Shown piece after piece: positions 1 through 13,670 of a stretch of DNA of 64,000 nucleotides. The notes under the pieces are model-generated. The model did not search any database and was not told where the DNA came from. It saw only the letters and a program-made list of their open reading frames with translations. Position numbers and translations under genes: made by a program. This DNA comes from Bisporella sp. PMI_857 (Eukaryota > Ascomycota > Leotiomycetes > Helotiales > Helotiaceae), in contig JAJSPD010000060.1 of the NCBI GenBank assembly GCA_021307315.1, positions 214,427 through 278,426 on the forward strand, in the 5' to 3' direction. The first letter of the stretch is position 1; every line of letters starts with the position of its first letter.

Positions 1-3000
1 GCGGAAAGTTCAGATATCTGCTGATGAACACGACGATTCTCAGCGGCAAGATCTCGTTCTCTCGTTCTAGTAGCTTGAAGTTCCTTGGTCGCATTAACAA
101 GCTTAACTTCAAGATCCTGATCAACCTTCAGTAGCTTGCCCTCAAGATCTTGCACCTTGCGATCCTTGATACTTAGTTGGCTTTGGAGCATTCTAATGTC
201 CTGAGTAAGACGGGATTCTTCTGCACTTCGCTCAGACTGCGATTGAGCAAGATCCTTAAGCTGTACATCTAACTCCTGGAGTTTTTCTGCTAATTCCTTC
301 TTTTCAGCCTCTAATTTAGAAATGATTTGACCTGCCTGCTCAAGCTGCGATCGCCATTTTTCACATTGTTGTTCGGCTTTCTTTTTCGCCTCTAACAAAT
401 CATCGAGTTGGTCTTCAAGTTTCTCTTGATCATCCAGAGCTCCAGCAAGCTTATCACTGAGCTCAGCTTCTCTGAGTTGGAGCCGCATGAAAATCTCCTC
501 CTTGTCCAAGGCAAGGGCTCGCTCACTCTCTAAGGTATGCTGTATTCTCTGCATTTCTGCGTGGGCATTCCTACGTTCTTCGTCAAGCCGTTGGCGCTCA
601 GCTGCCTCGGATTGCATTTTTTCATTGAGTTTCTGAATCATTTCGTCTCGCTTCTTCACTTCACCTGATGTCCGGGTTGCACCCAGAAGAGGCTTCATCT
701 TCACCAGCAATCGCCACCATGGATTCTCGTACAGGTCTAAGTATATCTGGAAGTTTCGTTGCACTATTCGAGTCGCCTCGGCGCGATATAGTCGTTTATG
801 GGCTATGCGTCGCTGGGTGAATCCTCGCGCTACAGATTGAAAACGAGACATTATTTCGCGGATCAATGCATCCCGCTGTTCCTCAAGCTCTGCCAACACT
901 CCAGCTCGGAAGAAAACTTTGGTGATACCGACTCTGTACAACGACTTATCTAGACCAAGCTTGTCAAGCATGATGTTCGCTGCAGATTGTCCCTCGAGGT
1001 ACCCTTTGGGCATATTCCGGCACAGAACCTCATATCGTTGTCTGAATTCCGAGAATGGCAGACGATTGGGAAAGCCAGTCCGAGCAATCCGTATGCCTTC
1101 AAGAACACCATTGCATCTAAGCTGATCCAGGACAAGTGGAGCACTCAACTGTTTCGGTCTTTTCTTATGGTTAGGTATGATACATCGAACGAAATGAGGA
1201 TGAGTTGAGTGCAACTGAGCCATAAGCGTCGAGAGCTGCTCTTTATGCCTTTGAGCCACCGTCCGGAAAAGCCCTTTTTTAACTCTACTCCGGGTAGCAC
1301 CGCTCTCATCGTCTCCACAATCAGCGAAGAGAGATGCGACGTGGCTATCAGTAGATGCCGCTAAGAGTCGTGTTACATTATCATTGAGAGGGTCTTTATT
1401 CTTCTCTAGCCAACCGTTGGTAGAGTACTCTACCTCAGCTGCGTAATGTGTAAGAATAAAGCCATGGCCGTGACCTGGACGTGAAGGTCGATACTTTGGC
1501 GATTTTCGATCCCAAAGAGAATGAAGTTTCTCGGTAAAAGACTTATCTGTAGCCTTTGGCATAACAGCGTCCTCGTCCAGGCATGAAAAAATACCAATAG
1601 GATTAGGCAACTCGATTAGATCGATTGTTGGTTGAAGATCATGGCCGAAATCGATGAATTTCCATTCGATCTGTTCTCTGGCGTATTCTTCCTGCTCCAG
1701 AACAAACATGTGATGATTAAAGAACTGTTGCAGCTTCTCATTGGTATAGTTGATGCATAGCTGTTCGAAACTATTTTCTTCGAAAATCTCGAAACCAGCA
1801 ATATCGAGGACACCGATAAAGTGAGAGTCATCCAACCCCATACCAGTCCTGTCTAGTTGTCGATTAATTCGCGTGACTAGGTCGCCAAATCCACGTTCGT
1901 AGATACCCTTCGACAGTGCATCAATAGCCAGTCTCACTTGTTCTGGAGTTTGTACTTTCTCAACCCACTCTCGGCCGGCTTTCACGCGAGGATGCAGTAG
2001 ACCCTTCAAAAATGGCTCTACTGGCATGCCTAGGAGTTTGCATACTTTTTCTGCATGCGACTTTGCGTCTGGACCAAGCCGAGCTTGATCTGCTGCTCTG
2101 CTTTCTTTCATCACAGTGATATTACCTAAATGCAGGACTGCTGCTACTGTTCGAAGAATAGCGGCTTGTTCCTTCTCGGAGAAACCCATAATGTTGAATG
2201 CCTCAATCAAATAGTTCCACTCATCCCGATCAGAAACACCAGTGATTGTATCATGACCGTCTTTTGTATACGCGAAATCCTCTACATCCATGTCATCAAG
2301 TAGCAGATCATGTCTCAATCCTCTATCAGCGCCTTTCAGGAGCTGGTAAAAGACATGATAGTTCCGTTCCTGAGGATTCAATCTTACAACACGCGATTTT
2401 TCTAGCAGATACCAATCGATGAAAGCGCCGGCAATAGTTCCTGTGCGTGTAAATTCGATACGGATGAACTTTCCGAAACGAGAAGAGTTGTTGTTTCGAA
2501 CAGTCTGTGCATTGCCAAAGGCTTCAAGTATTGGATTCGCACGAAGGATCTGCTGCGAAAGATTGGAATGCTGCTGTGTCCTAGATTTGACTGGAGACTC
2601 GGAATGAGCCACTGCGGCTAGATACTGTATAACTTTTTTGGTGTTCTCTGTTTTACCTGCACCAGACTCCCCTGTAACGAGAATGCTCTGATTCTCTCCT
2701 TCTTCCACAAGGTTTCTGAAGGCTTCATCCGCCATAGCGAAAATGTGTGGCTTGGTCTCCTCGCGACCTTGGCCCTTATACATATTAATATACTCATTCG
2801 TATATATCGGTAAAAGACAGTATGGGTTGATTGCGACTAAGAATAGTCCCGAGTAAGTGTATATTAAATCCGCTTGGTATCTCATGTGAAGATTGTGTAC
2901 TACTGAAGCTTCATTAAGATGTGTGAGCTCTGCCATATCATCTGCTTTGTCAAACTTTGCGGGATTGACCTTGTCGACGCTATCCGCCTGGACTTCGCGT

Positions 3001-3500
3001 TGCTATTGTCTCAGTTAGCCAATATAAGAACTGAGTAGTGCGAAACATACGCTGCCATCATCACATTGAACTAAGATCTGGTTATTTCTTAGGTCTTCCA
3101 CGATCCATCCTCGCACAAAAGCAGCTTGTGGATCTTTCAGCCATACATAGCGCTTCCCAGAGAAGTCATTTTCTCCTTCGATTCCCTTAACCACTTCAGT
3201 CCCTCTCAGCATTTCTTCTCCCTTGATAAAGGATGGCGCAAAGGTACTTGATGTAGACATAGCGAGTTTCGAGCCTGACCGTGGTCGTGAAACTTCATTT
3301 TTATTAGGTAGTACTATCGCTCCAAGGGAGGAATAAGACTGGTTTCGAGTTTGCGACGGAGGCGGGCTCTGGCCAGCTGGGGATAGTGGAGAGGATAGAA
3401 CCACCGACTTAGGTCTGCCATTGGGACTTCCTGGTGCTGGAGATGTAGAACCTGTCCGGGCGAATGGATTGTTGCGCCTTTGGCTTGAGCTAGATGCCAT
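1..3500 (-). CDS. Class II myosin heavy chain, 5' part (3' end outside window)
   Basis: Actin-based motor of the contractile ring. Exon 1 is 3500-3051, an intron spans 3050-3003 (GTATGT...ACAATAG, branch GCTAAC), and exon 2 runs from 3002 off the left edge, so about 1,150 residues are visible. In order: a disordered Ser/Pro-rich N-terminus starting MASSSSQRR; a myosin N-terminal SH3-like domain (YVWLKDPQAAFVRGWIVED, about residues 105-145); motor domain with P-loop GESGAGKT (about 261-268), switch I NNNSSRFGKF and switch II DIAGFE; two IQ-like segments (RFQSVARGFTQRR and ATRIVQRNFQIYL); then a continuous heptad-rich coiled coil to the window edge. The N-terminal SH3-like domain, two light-chain sites and long coiled coil identify class II rather than class I or V. 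No frame breaks are seen. The start is the first ATG of the frame; the protein should continue with rod sequence to the left. Confidence 0.96.
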
Positions 3501-4103
3501 CCCGGTGTTATGAGGCGAAGGGATCTAAAGGCTGGATATGTGATGGAAAGACAACATTAATTCATGAGAGCGCGTTTCGAATACTTAAGAGGAGACCGCA
3601 GATTTTAATCAGGAAGAAGAAATCAGAAATTCTTTTCAAAACTCCACATACACATATGAAAATTTTAGCTGTTCTGTTGCTTGGTGCTCGTTGTGTAGAG
3701 ACTCCCGATTCCGTATTTATTTTGACGCGAAACAGACTGTCAACAAAACCCACCCGTAGGAGCAACCAGGATGCCAGGGGAAACGTCATCACGTGTTGGC
3801 AAGCTTGCGCGCTAACAAAACCAAGCCAACCTCGTTCATGAATTTATCACAACCTTCAGCAACCATAAGAAAAAACCCGATCAACGCTCAGTCTTATGTT
3901 TAAGGCTGCGCACTCTATTCACGAGCGTGGTCTATGAGTTTTAAGCAATACTTCGCAGCTGATATTTCTGCTCTTTGTTGTTTGTTCCCTTCTGTTGGAG
4001 AACGTCCTTCTACGATCATTATCTTCAAGACAAGCTTGAAAGTTCGGCATATTAAGCTCCTGCATCTTGAGGATAATGCGTATTGAATCGTGCTTCTTTA
4101 AAA
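3501..4103. other. Divergent intergenic region between myosin and the Red1-like gene
   Basis: This 600-bp stretch separates two genes read in opposite directions, so it should hold both promoters and 5' leaders. The short open frames here (for example 3494-3841 plus strand) lack domain signatures and overlap the myosin start. I recognise no RNA gene or repeat. Confidence 0.5.
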
Positions 4104-7100
4104 ATGTCCGAATACCCTCAACAACCGCATTATGGTGCCAGTTATGGTGGCCAAAGCCAGTCTAGTGTCCAATATCATCCTCCCTACCCAAATCAATATT
4201 CACAGCCAGATGATGGTCGCGCGGCGCAACATCAGTACATCCCGACCTATGATGTGAATGCTTCTGCATATGGATACAACCAGGCTGGGTTCAATCCTCC
4301 TGCCGTGACGCCAATTCCTTCTGCGTTGCCCATATACCAAGGCTGGCATCAAGATCCTGTGCCACTACCATCCTATACCGCTCCCCCCAATCCAGCGTAT
4401 ACTGGTAATAATTACAGCGCATATCCTCAACAGTACATGCCCATAAATCAACAGCACTCCTATCAACAAAGCTCGCAGGACAGGCAGGTGAGTGATGCAA
4501 ATTATGATCCTGCATATACAGCGGGGAACGCCAATCCAGTTGATTATGGCGCGACTCAATATCCTCGAAATAATGGTAATGGCTACGCTGGTAATGGCCC
4601 ATCTGTGATGTATCTCAATACCCACGATGCCAATCAGCGACTGTCCCGTTCTCGTGAGTTGCGCCTGCCCTATCAATGAAATATTCTAATTAAAGGTCGC
4701 AGAGAATGAGTACAACTATAATAACCGTAACACTCTTGATTCCTCACATATAACCAACCAAGCATCTACCTCGTATTCCTCATACTCAAGTACGCCTGTC
4801 GGAAATCATAATCTCTCTATATCTAAACAAAATCGAGCTAGCCAAATTGCAAGTCATTCACACAATAGTGATAAAGCACCGAAGCCTCCCCATTCATCTC
4901 AAGCTGTTGAGCCTAGCAAGCCGGTACGAGACGCAGATATGAAGAAGTTGCAAGATATCGTTCCCAACAAATCCACTATTCCTACTGTAACTAACTCAGT
5001 CCCGAACACAACCGTCCATAATACGGCTCTAGAAGCACGCGCTGATGCTAGAAAAGCTGTTATGGATCTATACAAGGGGGATTTTGGCTATTCTATCATT
5101 CTTAAAGAAGGCAGAGTTAGCGAGGAACAGCTGACAAATGTGTTCGATGATCTTAAACTTTCTCGAACTTCCCCCAAGCCTTATGATGTTACACAGCACT
5201 CACGTACAACACATGCGAACGAAACCTTGACGAATAATCGGTTATTGGAGACCACTTCACAAAGAAACGACATAGCAGTCTCCAAGGTCCTTGATCCATC
5301 TAGCAGTTTGAATACGATAGATGTGACAACGCCCCATGTTGAAAAAGCGGGAAACCTCTCACCCAATACATCACCGACAACCGGTACAAAGACAGCAGCC
5401 ACAACGGACAAGGAAAGAACCTTGCAATTAAAGATGGAAGCATTGCGAAAGTCGAGAGAAGAACGTGCACAGAAGGCAGCGGCAAAGAATGTTCAAGCCG
5501 CGCCTACAGCACCTGTCACTGCTCAAGCTGAGCCGCCAAAATCTGTTGCTGTGCCCGAATTCGCACCAAAATCAGTAGGCTCAGCTCCACAGACAAAAGC
5601 TGAATCTGATTCTCACACGGCTGTACACGTCGTGTCTGAATGTTCGGCTTCACCTTTGACTTCTGGTTCACCATCTACACAAGCAGAGCACATAAAAATA
5701 CAGGAACAAACACCTAAAACACCCTCAGTTCCGGTTCAATCATTTCAACATCAACCTCCTTCCAGTTCTACAGCTATTCATTCTCTCACGCAAAACAACG
5801 CTGCCCAGCAATCTATCATACCAGGACTATTTATAAATCAGCGAAAACGACCAGTTGCTGCAGACTTCGATACTCCGGCCACGATGGCGCCGTTTAAACG
5901 CCCCTTTGGTGAGATCCGAAGTGAGACACCACTAGTGATTGATGTGAGCGAAGAAGAGGACGAATCGGATGATGAAGATGTTGAGATGGATCTGGAATCT
6001 CCCATAGAGCAAAGTTCGCCTGTTCAGCCTTCGAGATCTTTATCCAATCAACATAATCAATATACATCGTCATTGAGCAATACCCCACAGCGCATACCAG
6101 CTACTCCACAATTTGCAAATGCTGGCATCAATACCCCTCCAGCCACTCAAACCATCCGGGGAGGGCCGATCGATGTCTTGAGAGCGAAGGAGCAGCAGAT
6201 AGAAGAAATGCGAAGAAAAATCGCAGAGGCAGAAGCTGCAAAGGCGCAAAAACGGGCTCAAAAAATAGCTAGTGGCAACAGTACACCTCGCCAAACTGAT
6301 ATAAACAACGAGACTGGAAAGCCCACCAATGGTACGGCCATCCGCGCCAGCGAAAATTCAAGTCCCGTACACAAGATTCAAATAGCCGTGCAAATCCAAG
6401 AAAGCATCAACACTGCGGATGGCAAAGTGAATGCTGAACAGAAGCGTCTTTCCGAAGCCCAAGTTGTAGAGCAGGAGAAGGCCGCCGAATTGAAGATACA
6501 GGAGGCAGAGAGCAAGCGCCTCCGTCGTCAAAGACTGGCAAGCGATCTTCCTCGAGTAGATGCTGAGGTTGTGGAAAAGCAACGGAAGCTCGATGAACTA
6601 CGTGCTCAGATGGCACAAATGGAAGCAGAAATCCAGAAAACCCTTGAAGATAAGCGAAAATTAGCGGAGGAAATGGAGATACTAGGTCAGGATACAGAGG
6701 ACCAGCTTCAAGCACAGAAGGATAGGCTTGATGAGTTGACAAACATTAACGATGCCCATGATCTGAGTACGTACATTCTTGCATATCCCTAACCTAGATC
6801 CGCCATTGGCTGCGCTACCCTTAAAATAAATAAATCTTGTGCCTAACGGACCATTACTTATTCGAATAGTATCTTCACAGCCAGCGTCGGAAGTTGTCCC
6901 AGTCCCTGGAATTTCGACCACTATTCATCCGGAAACAGAGTTTGTTCAGCAACGCTCGCCTCTACATCACACTGACAAACTTGATGGGGCTCGTATTATC
7001 AATTATTCGTTATCGGCTGAGCGCCAGGTAGCCGTGCCTAATACACATGATAATGGACGGTCGGACGCTTTCGAAGAGCCGAAGCCTCAACATACTGCTG

Positions 7101-8397
7101 GACTGGAGCCTTCCAGGCGCGAAGAAATAGCCACCGCTGACCAAATATTGGATGATGCACTTCAAGAGGCGGCACGAGCTGAAGCGGATTCTAGTGGACA
7201 TGGAGAAAGTGATGCAATGGATGCCGACGATTTCTATGCGACCGAAGACCCACCAGAGATAGACAACCACTCCACTTCGATGGATGTGGATGACCGGAGC
7301 CCGAGTTATTCTCCAGTTCTTGAACGTTCTACACATAATGTCGTGGAGCCAGAATCAGACCATTACTCGCCAGTTCCAGAGCACATTGAGTCACGGGATA
7401 TCGAGTCTGATGACTATGAGCCTGATGATTATGAGCCCGAAGCACTGTCGTCCATCAGCAATTCACCCCCGTTCAGTCCTGAGCCACCTCAACAGCCTTT
7501 GGAAAACGGAGAATTTATGAAAGTTGCCCAGGTAAGAGATGAAGGAGAGGTTACAGATGAAACAGAAGATGCTGGCATGACTAATGGTAGTGGGATACTC
7601 TCTAATGAAAATGAGAAAGCAATGGCTATTGACGGTACCGGGGTAGAGGCATTCTCTAAAGATGGCGAGAATTTGACAGCAATTGATGATTCAGAACACG
7701 ACACAGCAGGTGCTCAGGTACAAACGGTTCGTAAATTTTCACTGTCAAACGACGACATTGAAGCAGAGGATACGATTCCGCAAAGCAAAGGTGGCCATCC
7801 TGTGCTAAATGAAGTATAAAATATCATTATTTTTCTCAGTTCGAAGTCCTGACATATGATAGGATTCGATTGTAGCCAATCCTGACGAGACACCACTATT
7901 CACACCGTATGAAAGCCCTTTAAAGATGCTTCGTACATACCGATTTCACCCCGATTATAATAAGGAAATTACTGGAGGATATCGATCTCTGACTTATAAT
8001 CATAATATCGACCCAAAGAAAACTTTCTGCCCTTGGGAGCTGGGAGGAGCTTGCAATGATAAGACCTGCACCTATCAGCACTTTAAAGACATTGGGCTCC
8101 TAGGTCGGTGAACTTCGCCAAAACAAACCGAGCACGGCTCGTTTCTTGGTATATCTTCTTGTCCCGCACAGGCTGACTTATAGCTCGCGTCCAGACAGTG
8201 TTATCATAACCAGCCTAGGCAATCCTGATGAATTCATCGGAGAGCAACGCCAAAGATTCTGCGATGGGCTTAAACATACCCTTTCCAACCTACGCGAGAA
8301 AAAAGTTAAGGATTTTGACGTTATTGCTAAAGAGGTAGTTGCACATCGGACGAGATTCCTTGGCAACGAATCCAAAGTGCTGACTGGCACTACTTGA
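4104..8397 (+). CDS. Red1/ZFC3H1-like C3H1 zinc-finger protein (putative nuclear RNA elimination factor)
   Basis: Five exons join in frame: 4104-4653, 4703-6766, 6870-7813, 7863-8107 and 8184-8397, giving 1,338 residues. The N-terminus (ATG at 4104) is a Tyr/Gln/Pro-rich low-complexity region. The middle is disordered, with acidic patches and a coiled coil (about residues 770-880, rich in Glu/Lys/Gln). The diagnostic part is near the C-terminus: YRFHPDYNKEITGGYRSLTY followed by a CX7CX4CX3H finger (about residues 1242-1259, CPWELGGACNDKTCTYQH). This is the zf-C3H1 signature of fission-yeast Red1 and human ZFC3H1, scaffolds that hand nuclear transcripts to the exosome through an Mtr4-type helicase. 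Family assignment rests on this finger and overall architecture. The RNA-decay role is inferred from the family. Intron 3 uses GTATAA...GATAG with branch CTGAC. An upstream in-frame TTG at 4083 is not used as start. Confidence 0.85.
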
Positions 8398-9553
8398 AGC
8401 ACACACCTCACGCGTGGCACTTCTTCACGACCTTGTAAAAACATCTGTTCTTGGGATCCATTCTTCTAATGCCTTCTTTTTATTTATGCATACCCAACGA
8501 GGCCCCCTTTCGACATGTACGGATTCTTGTATGTATATTTTAAGCCACGTTTGGAGCCTTTTGTGCGCAACATTTGCATGGACGGCGTTGCATAGCAGCC
8601 CGGTGTTTAGTGGATTGTGCTACGATACCCCGCCAAAGCACTGGCAAAGAAAATCAGGGGAACAGAGAATGCTGCTACCCTAAGAATCATATCTCTCAGA
8701 CATGGTGGGTTTAGCTAGTTTTCACAGCCAAAGCCAGATCAATCAACATTGTTTGCTTCTTATACCATCTTGTGTACTTTGGCATCGTGCGCTGAGCCAA
8801 GCCTATATGCAACTACCACTAAGGCTTGTTTACTTTCTGTTGCATCAATAACGGATGCCTTTTATCTTTGTTCCAGGTTTCTACAATCCGTTTCATACCT
8901 TGACGGAATGATACCAAATGCATGTTTGATCACGTGAGTAGAATCGAATGACCACACCCCGGAGATTCTCCTCCCCGAGCTGGCAAAGTGGGGGGGAACC
9001 TTACAATCACGACATCTTTGCTTGCAAACTCATCATCCTTCCTCCTCGCAGCCACCAAACAGACAGCCCGGATGAGACCCCTACCCTCCCCAATAGTTTG
9101 TGCTTTGGGTATTGGAAGTGCCGCTGACATAGCTGCTTTTATTACCGTTATGGCAGCAAGCCCGATACGATGTCAGCCCAGACTCACAGCACAGCAAGTC
9201 GTCATATCAAGGCGGACGATGCACTTCGGGCCAGCTCCTTGTAGCGTAGGTTTCTGGTGGGGAAGAGTTCTTTTTTTTTCTTTCTGTTTATGGTTTTCTT
9301 TATGTGAGGCGCCATTGTCGTTATTATTGCGATTTGTGATTCGGGACCTGATGATGAAGATCGAAGACGTGATATGTCGCTAGTGCCTTGGAGCGCGAGG
9401 TGCAACTAAGCTTTGCCGTGGCGCCCTTGGAGGGTATAAGACCAGTGCTTGTCCACAACCACACGGAACGCTGTTTTGTGGGGCAGGTCTCTTGTTTGCT
9501 CCTTACCTGGCTTCAGACTCATATATCGTGTTACTAGAAAGTGGGAGAGAGAA
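8398..9553. other. Intergenic region upstream of the MFS transporter
   Basis: No convincing gene. Short frames on both strands show no domain signature or signal. Two matches to the degenerate carbon-repressor consensus SYGGRG (CCGGGG on the minus strand at 8957-8962 and GTGGGG at 8988-8993) lie about 560-600 bp upstream of the transporter start. Such short motifs arise easily by chance. Confidence 0.35.
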
Positions 9554-11122
9554 ATGTCTACCTTACAGAATGAGAAGCCTGTTGTTGATTCACCGAGGAA
9601 AGATGGCAGCGATGTTGAATCCGATGACGCCTTCGCCAATCCTACAGGGATCAATGAGAAGAAACTGCTTAGGAAGCTGGATTTGAAGCTATTGCCGCCC
9701 TTGACGCTGTTGTATTTGCTCTCTTTCTTGGATAGAAGCAACAGTAGGTTTAACCACTTTCCAAGAATTAGCATGGGGATGATTAACGTGTATAGTTGGA
9801 AATGCTAGAATCGAAGGGTTAGCAACTGATTTGCATATTACCGGAAACCAATATCTCTTTACATTAACAATATATTTCATTGCCTATGTAGGTCCAGGAC
9901 GAACCCCCGGAAGGACCAACGTACTAATAAAAACAAGGTCATCTTTGAAATCCCGGCCAATATCGTGCTCAAGCGCACCACGCCAAAGTTCTGGCTTCCT
10001 ACTCTCATGTTAGCATGGGGAATCGTCGCAACGTTACTAGGAGTCTGCACCAACCTGGCAGGCTTTATTGTTGCACGCATGTTCCTCGGAATTACCGAGT
10101 CAGGGTTGTTCCCTGGTGTGGTTTTCTATCTGTCTATGTGGTACAAGAGAAACGAGACACACTATAGAGTTGCGCTATTCTTCTCCGCTGCCTCGTTAGC
10201 AGGAGCTTTCGGAGGAATCTTGGCTTATGGAATTAGTTTCATGAGAGGCGTGGGTGGATATGCGGGCTGGCGATGGATCTTCATACTCGAAGGACTGTTG
10301 ACAATAGTCATAGCCTTTGGTGCTTATTTCTTTATCCACAACTACCCAGCCACCGCACCCTTCCTCACAGAACCCGAACGAGCATTCATTAACGCCCGTT
10401 TAAAAGCGGATTCCGATGCAACTAACGACGAGGAATTCGCCTGGTCCAATGTCAACGCCGCACTCAAAGACTACAAATGCTGGCTGTACGGGCTAGGGTT
10501 CCACACCATGTCCCTTCCGCTCTACACGCTCTCCCTTTTTCTGCCCACCATTATCAAGAACTTAGGCTATAAAGCCGCCGAAGCCCAATTGCTCACCGTC
10601 CCACCTTACGCCGTAGCCACTGCTTTAACTGTCATCGTCGCCATCTTCAGCGAGCGCTTGAAGCGGAGAGCACCTTTCGTCATTGCAAGCTCTGGCCTCG
10701 CAGTAATTGGCTATATAATCCTACTCACAGCACCAATCCACAGGCCTGGCGTCGCGTACACTGGCACCATCTTTGCTGCTGCTGGCATCTACCCATCCAC
10801 CGCCATCGTTCTCTCGTGGCCCGCAGCTAACGTCTCGGGTCAGTCGAAACGAGCCACGGCCACTGCGATGACCATCACTATCGGCAACTTGGGTGCGGTC
10901 TTAGGCACGCAATTATATAGACCAAATACTAGTCCACGATGGTTCCTCGGCCATGGCTTTGCGTTGGGTTATCTGGTCGCGAATATAGGGGTCGCGAGCG
11001 TGTTGTGGATCTTATTAAATAAGGAGAACAGGGTCAAGGAGCAGAGAAGAGCGAACGTGGAGCTAGGCGGTGAGGGCACGGTTAAGAGTGATGAGGATGT
11101 AAGGTTTATTTTCCAGACTTAA
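9554..11122 (+). CDS. MFS transporter, anion:cation symporter (Dal5/Tna1-like) family
   Basis: Plasma-membrane carrier of the major facilitator superfamily. Exons 9554-9743, 9796-9887 and 9938-11122 join in frame to 488 residues. The N-terminus has a charged cytosolic tail and the family start of TM1 (RKLDLKLLPPLTLLYLLSFL then DRSN-IGNARIEGL across intron 1). Then come Y(L)FTLTIYFIAYV-IFEIPANIVLK across intron 2 and MLAWGIVATLLG, typical of fungal allantoate, nicotinate and pantothenate carriers. The central loop after TM6 begins near NYPATAPFLTEPERAFI. The C-terminal half ends with GNLGAVLGTQLYRPNTSPRW and LGHGFALGYLVANIG. Substrate cannot be read from sequence. An in-frame upstream codon at 9449 is not ATG; the ATG at 9554 matches family N-termini. 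Confidence 0.93.
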
Positions 11123-13670
11123 GGTTGTTCTTGAGTCGGTGCTGGGTGTTTGTAGGTTATGGTATTGTAGCAAGTTTGTCAAATAAATATCTTTAATTGC
11201 GATATAAAGTCAACCCCTGATATTCGCACCCAAGTAGTTACTCACACCTTTGTTACAAGCCATTTACCCAAGAAACCAGATGATCATCATCTCCATAACC
11301 GTCGATGCAAAACTTTCATAATATGCCAACAATGCTCCTATGGGTAACAGCCCTCTCCCTTCTTTTTAACCTCCTCCATCATGCATCTCAACCCACCACG
11401 CGTCAATACATAGACCTAATCACCTAATTCACGTAGCATATCTCCCTTTCCACCCAAACATCCCAACCTCACCAATACACATTCAAATACATCACAAACC
11501 CCCTACAATTCTACTCAATGACAGCCCCTAACAATGTAACCAACCGGAGCCCTCGAGTCCTCGGCCCTAGCTCTCTCTTGCATGTCAGTAGAGAGCTATG
11601 TTGCTATTATTATTTATTCAGTGTGTGAAATTGTAAAGGGTACTCTAGCAGCCTAGGCTATGACGATGAAAAGCACAAGATTGCCTTGTGGGAGTGGTTG
11701 ATCATGGTAAGTGTCCCAGCGGAGGTATCATTTTATTTTTCCGCTTGTTTTAACTTCTTTAGGCATGCTGTTATCCCCTTCCAATAAAAAGGGTATGGGC
11801 GATCGCTATAACTGCTCAACCTACCCTAACTTCTGGCGGCCTTCTTGAGAGGAGAATATTTGCAAATAGTAGAGATGCATATCTGTGCTCGTGAAGCTGC
11901 ATGGTGGTTGAGGCTTGCAGGTTTGCCGTCACTTACTTCTATTATGTTCGAGAAAGGGGTGCCAGTATTTTCTGAGTATTATGTGGCATTTTCGTGCATT
12001 TTTTGTGCTTGCTTCTTGCTGTTGTTTTCAAGGGTTGAGTACCACCGTTTGATGCCGTCAGTCTCCTGGTATTGTCTGAGCAGGATGCAGTTCTGTGCTT
12101 GAGGATTGCAGTGCTGATGGGCATCACTGCGCCGGCCCTGTGCTGTGCTTTCAAGGGCTACTGCCCATTATGGTAAAGGACAAGTGCCTTAAGGCAGGTC
12201 AGACAAGGTGCTGTTCACTTCAAGCATTAGGTTCTCTCATTTACTTTAGCTTTGTGCTTTTGTAAGGGGGTGGATTACATGCTTCGTCCTACGCGCCCAT
12301 ATCCATGAGCGATACTCTGTCAATTGCTTTACACATAATGACATGATAGTTCTTTTTTTTAGTGCCTCAAGCGCTGAGCGGCACCAAGAGAGGAGAATAT
12401 CAGTATGCTGGCGCTGGTGATGTGTACTTCAATTCAGTGCTCTTTAAACCAGTACAAGTTCCGTGAAAATCCCCTCAGCTGTGAAGAACAACAAATTATT
12501 GTAATAGAGTGTCTCATAAGGGCTTCAACGCTAGTTGGATAGCCTTCTCGTGTATTAGTAATAGTCACACCTTCAATTACTTGTTTCCTCAAATTGACTT
12601 TGGATGCAATTTTGCTTCTGCCTCAATAACTCAGCGATTATAGATCCTAGGTGCAAATAACCAATTATTTCGGAGACTTCCCCATCGGGTAAGACAGATA
12701 GAGTGGGCATCGAGCCCTAGATATGTGGTGGGTTATTGTGGTACCCGAACCTTGTTTATCCAATCTGGAGACTAATAAGGATCTGCAATCCAGCTGGTGA
12801 TCAAACCTACTCTAGAGATGTTAGTGATCATGAAGCGATATCTCGGTCACTTTTCTTTTCATGGCATACTAGCAGAAGCGCGTGCAGCACCCGGTTAGGT
12901 AGCTCAGTGTTATTGGTGAATCGATGATTTGAGCGGGGACATGAACGTTATGTAGGGATTATATTTTGAAAACCCAAAGCCACTTTAATCAAAGAACGGC
13001 CTGTACAGAAGCCAGTTGGATTCGGGAAGGATAATGGCTTGAAGCCACCATAAAAGCAGAAAAGGATAATCAAAGCTGATGGCCATGGAAATTGTGTGGG
13101 CCCCAACTACTCTTTTAAATTTAACTGAATCAAACTGCTATATATACGAATTACTTATATTTAACAGTCAAACCATTTGAGTAACTTTGGAAGCTTGTAA
13201 AATGGCATTGCTTTCTAAAGACCCAGAAGGAAAGTGTGAGTGTATATTTGCATTCATGCATACCTAATTATCAAGGCATAAGGCTTGGCGTTGATGACTA
13301 AGGAGGACCACATACGCACGACGGCTATGACCTGAATGTCTGCCTAGCTTGCACATTTCAGGATAGCCCAATAGAGTAGGCGTAACTCTTATATTGTGTT
13401 ACTATGGGTGATTTATTTCTATTCAAGGGTTGAGTCGCAATTCTAAATATATTATTCACCATCGCTAGAATATGAGAAGACCAAGAACCGCGGATTTCGT
13501 TGATACATGAGCCCGATTCGACCCCATGAACTCTTACTTTTTGCGGCATTGTCCTAATTGATTCGAGGCTCTGGATACATAAGGTTAACTTACATACTCT
13601 CACCTATTCCTTCGCACCCAAATTAGGCTCACCACAAATCTTCGCCACATAGTCTAGGGTACATATCGTC
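11123..13670. other. Long intergenic region, no gene recognised
   Basis: About 2.5 kb of unique-looking sequence with only short open frames, stops in all frames, and no domain, tRNA or repeat signature. The phrase GAGAGGAGAATAT occurs twice (near 11847 and 12393), too little to define a repeat. Confidence 0.4.

Noticed and set aside
8957..8993. CreA-type SYGGRG sites as regulators of the MFS transporter
   Set aside because: Six-base degenerate motifs 560-600 bp from the start are expected by chance.
11845..12102. Short plus-strand frame with hydrophobic stretch as a membrane protein
   Set aside because: Isolated, Cys/Phe-rich by base composition, no homologous motif and no flanking exon.
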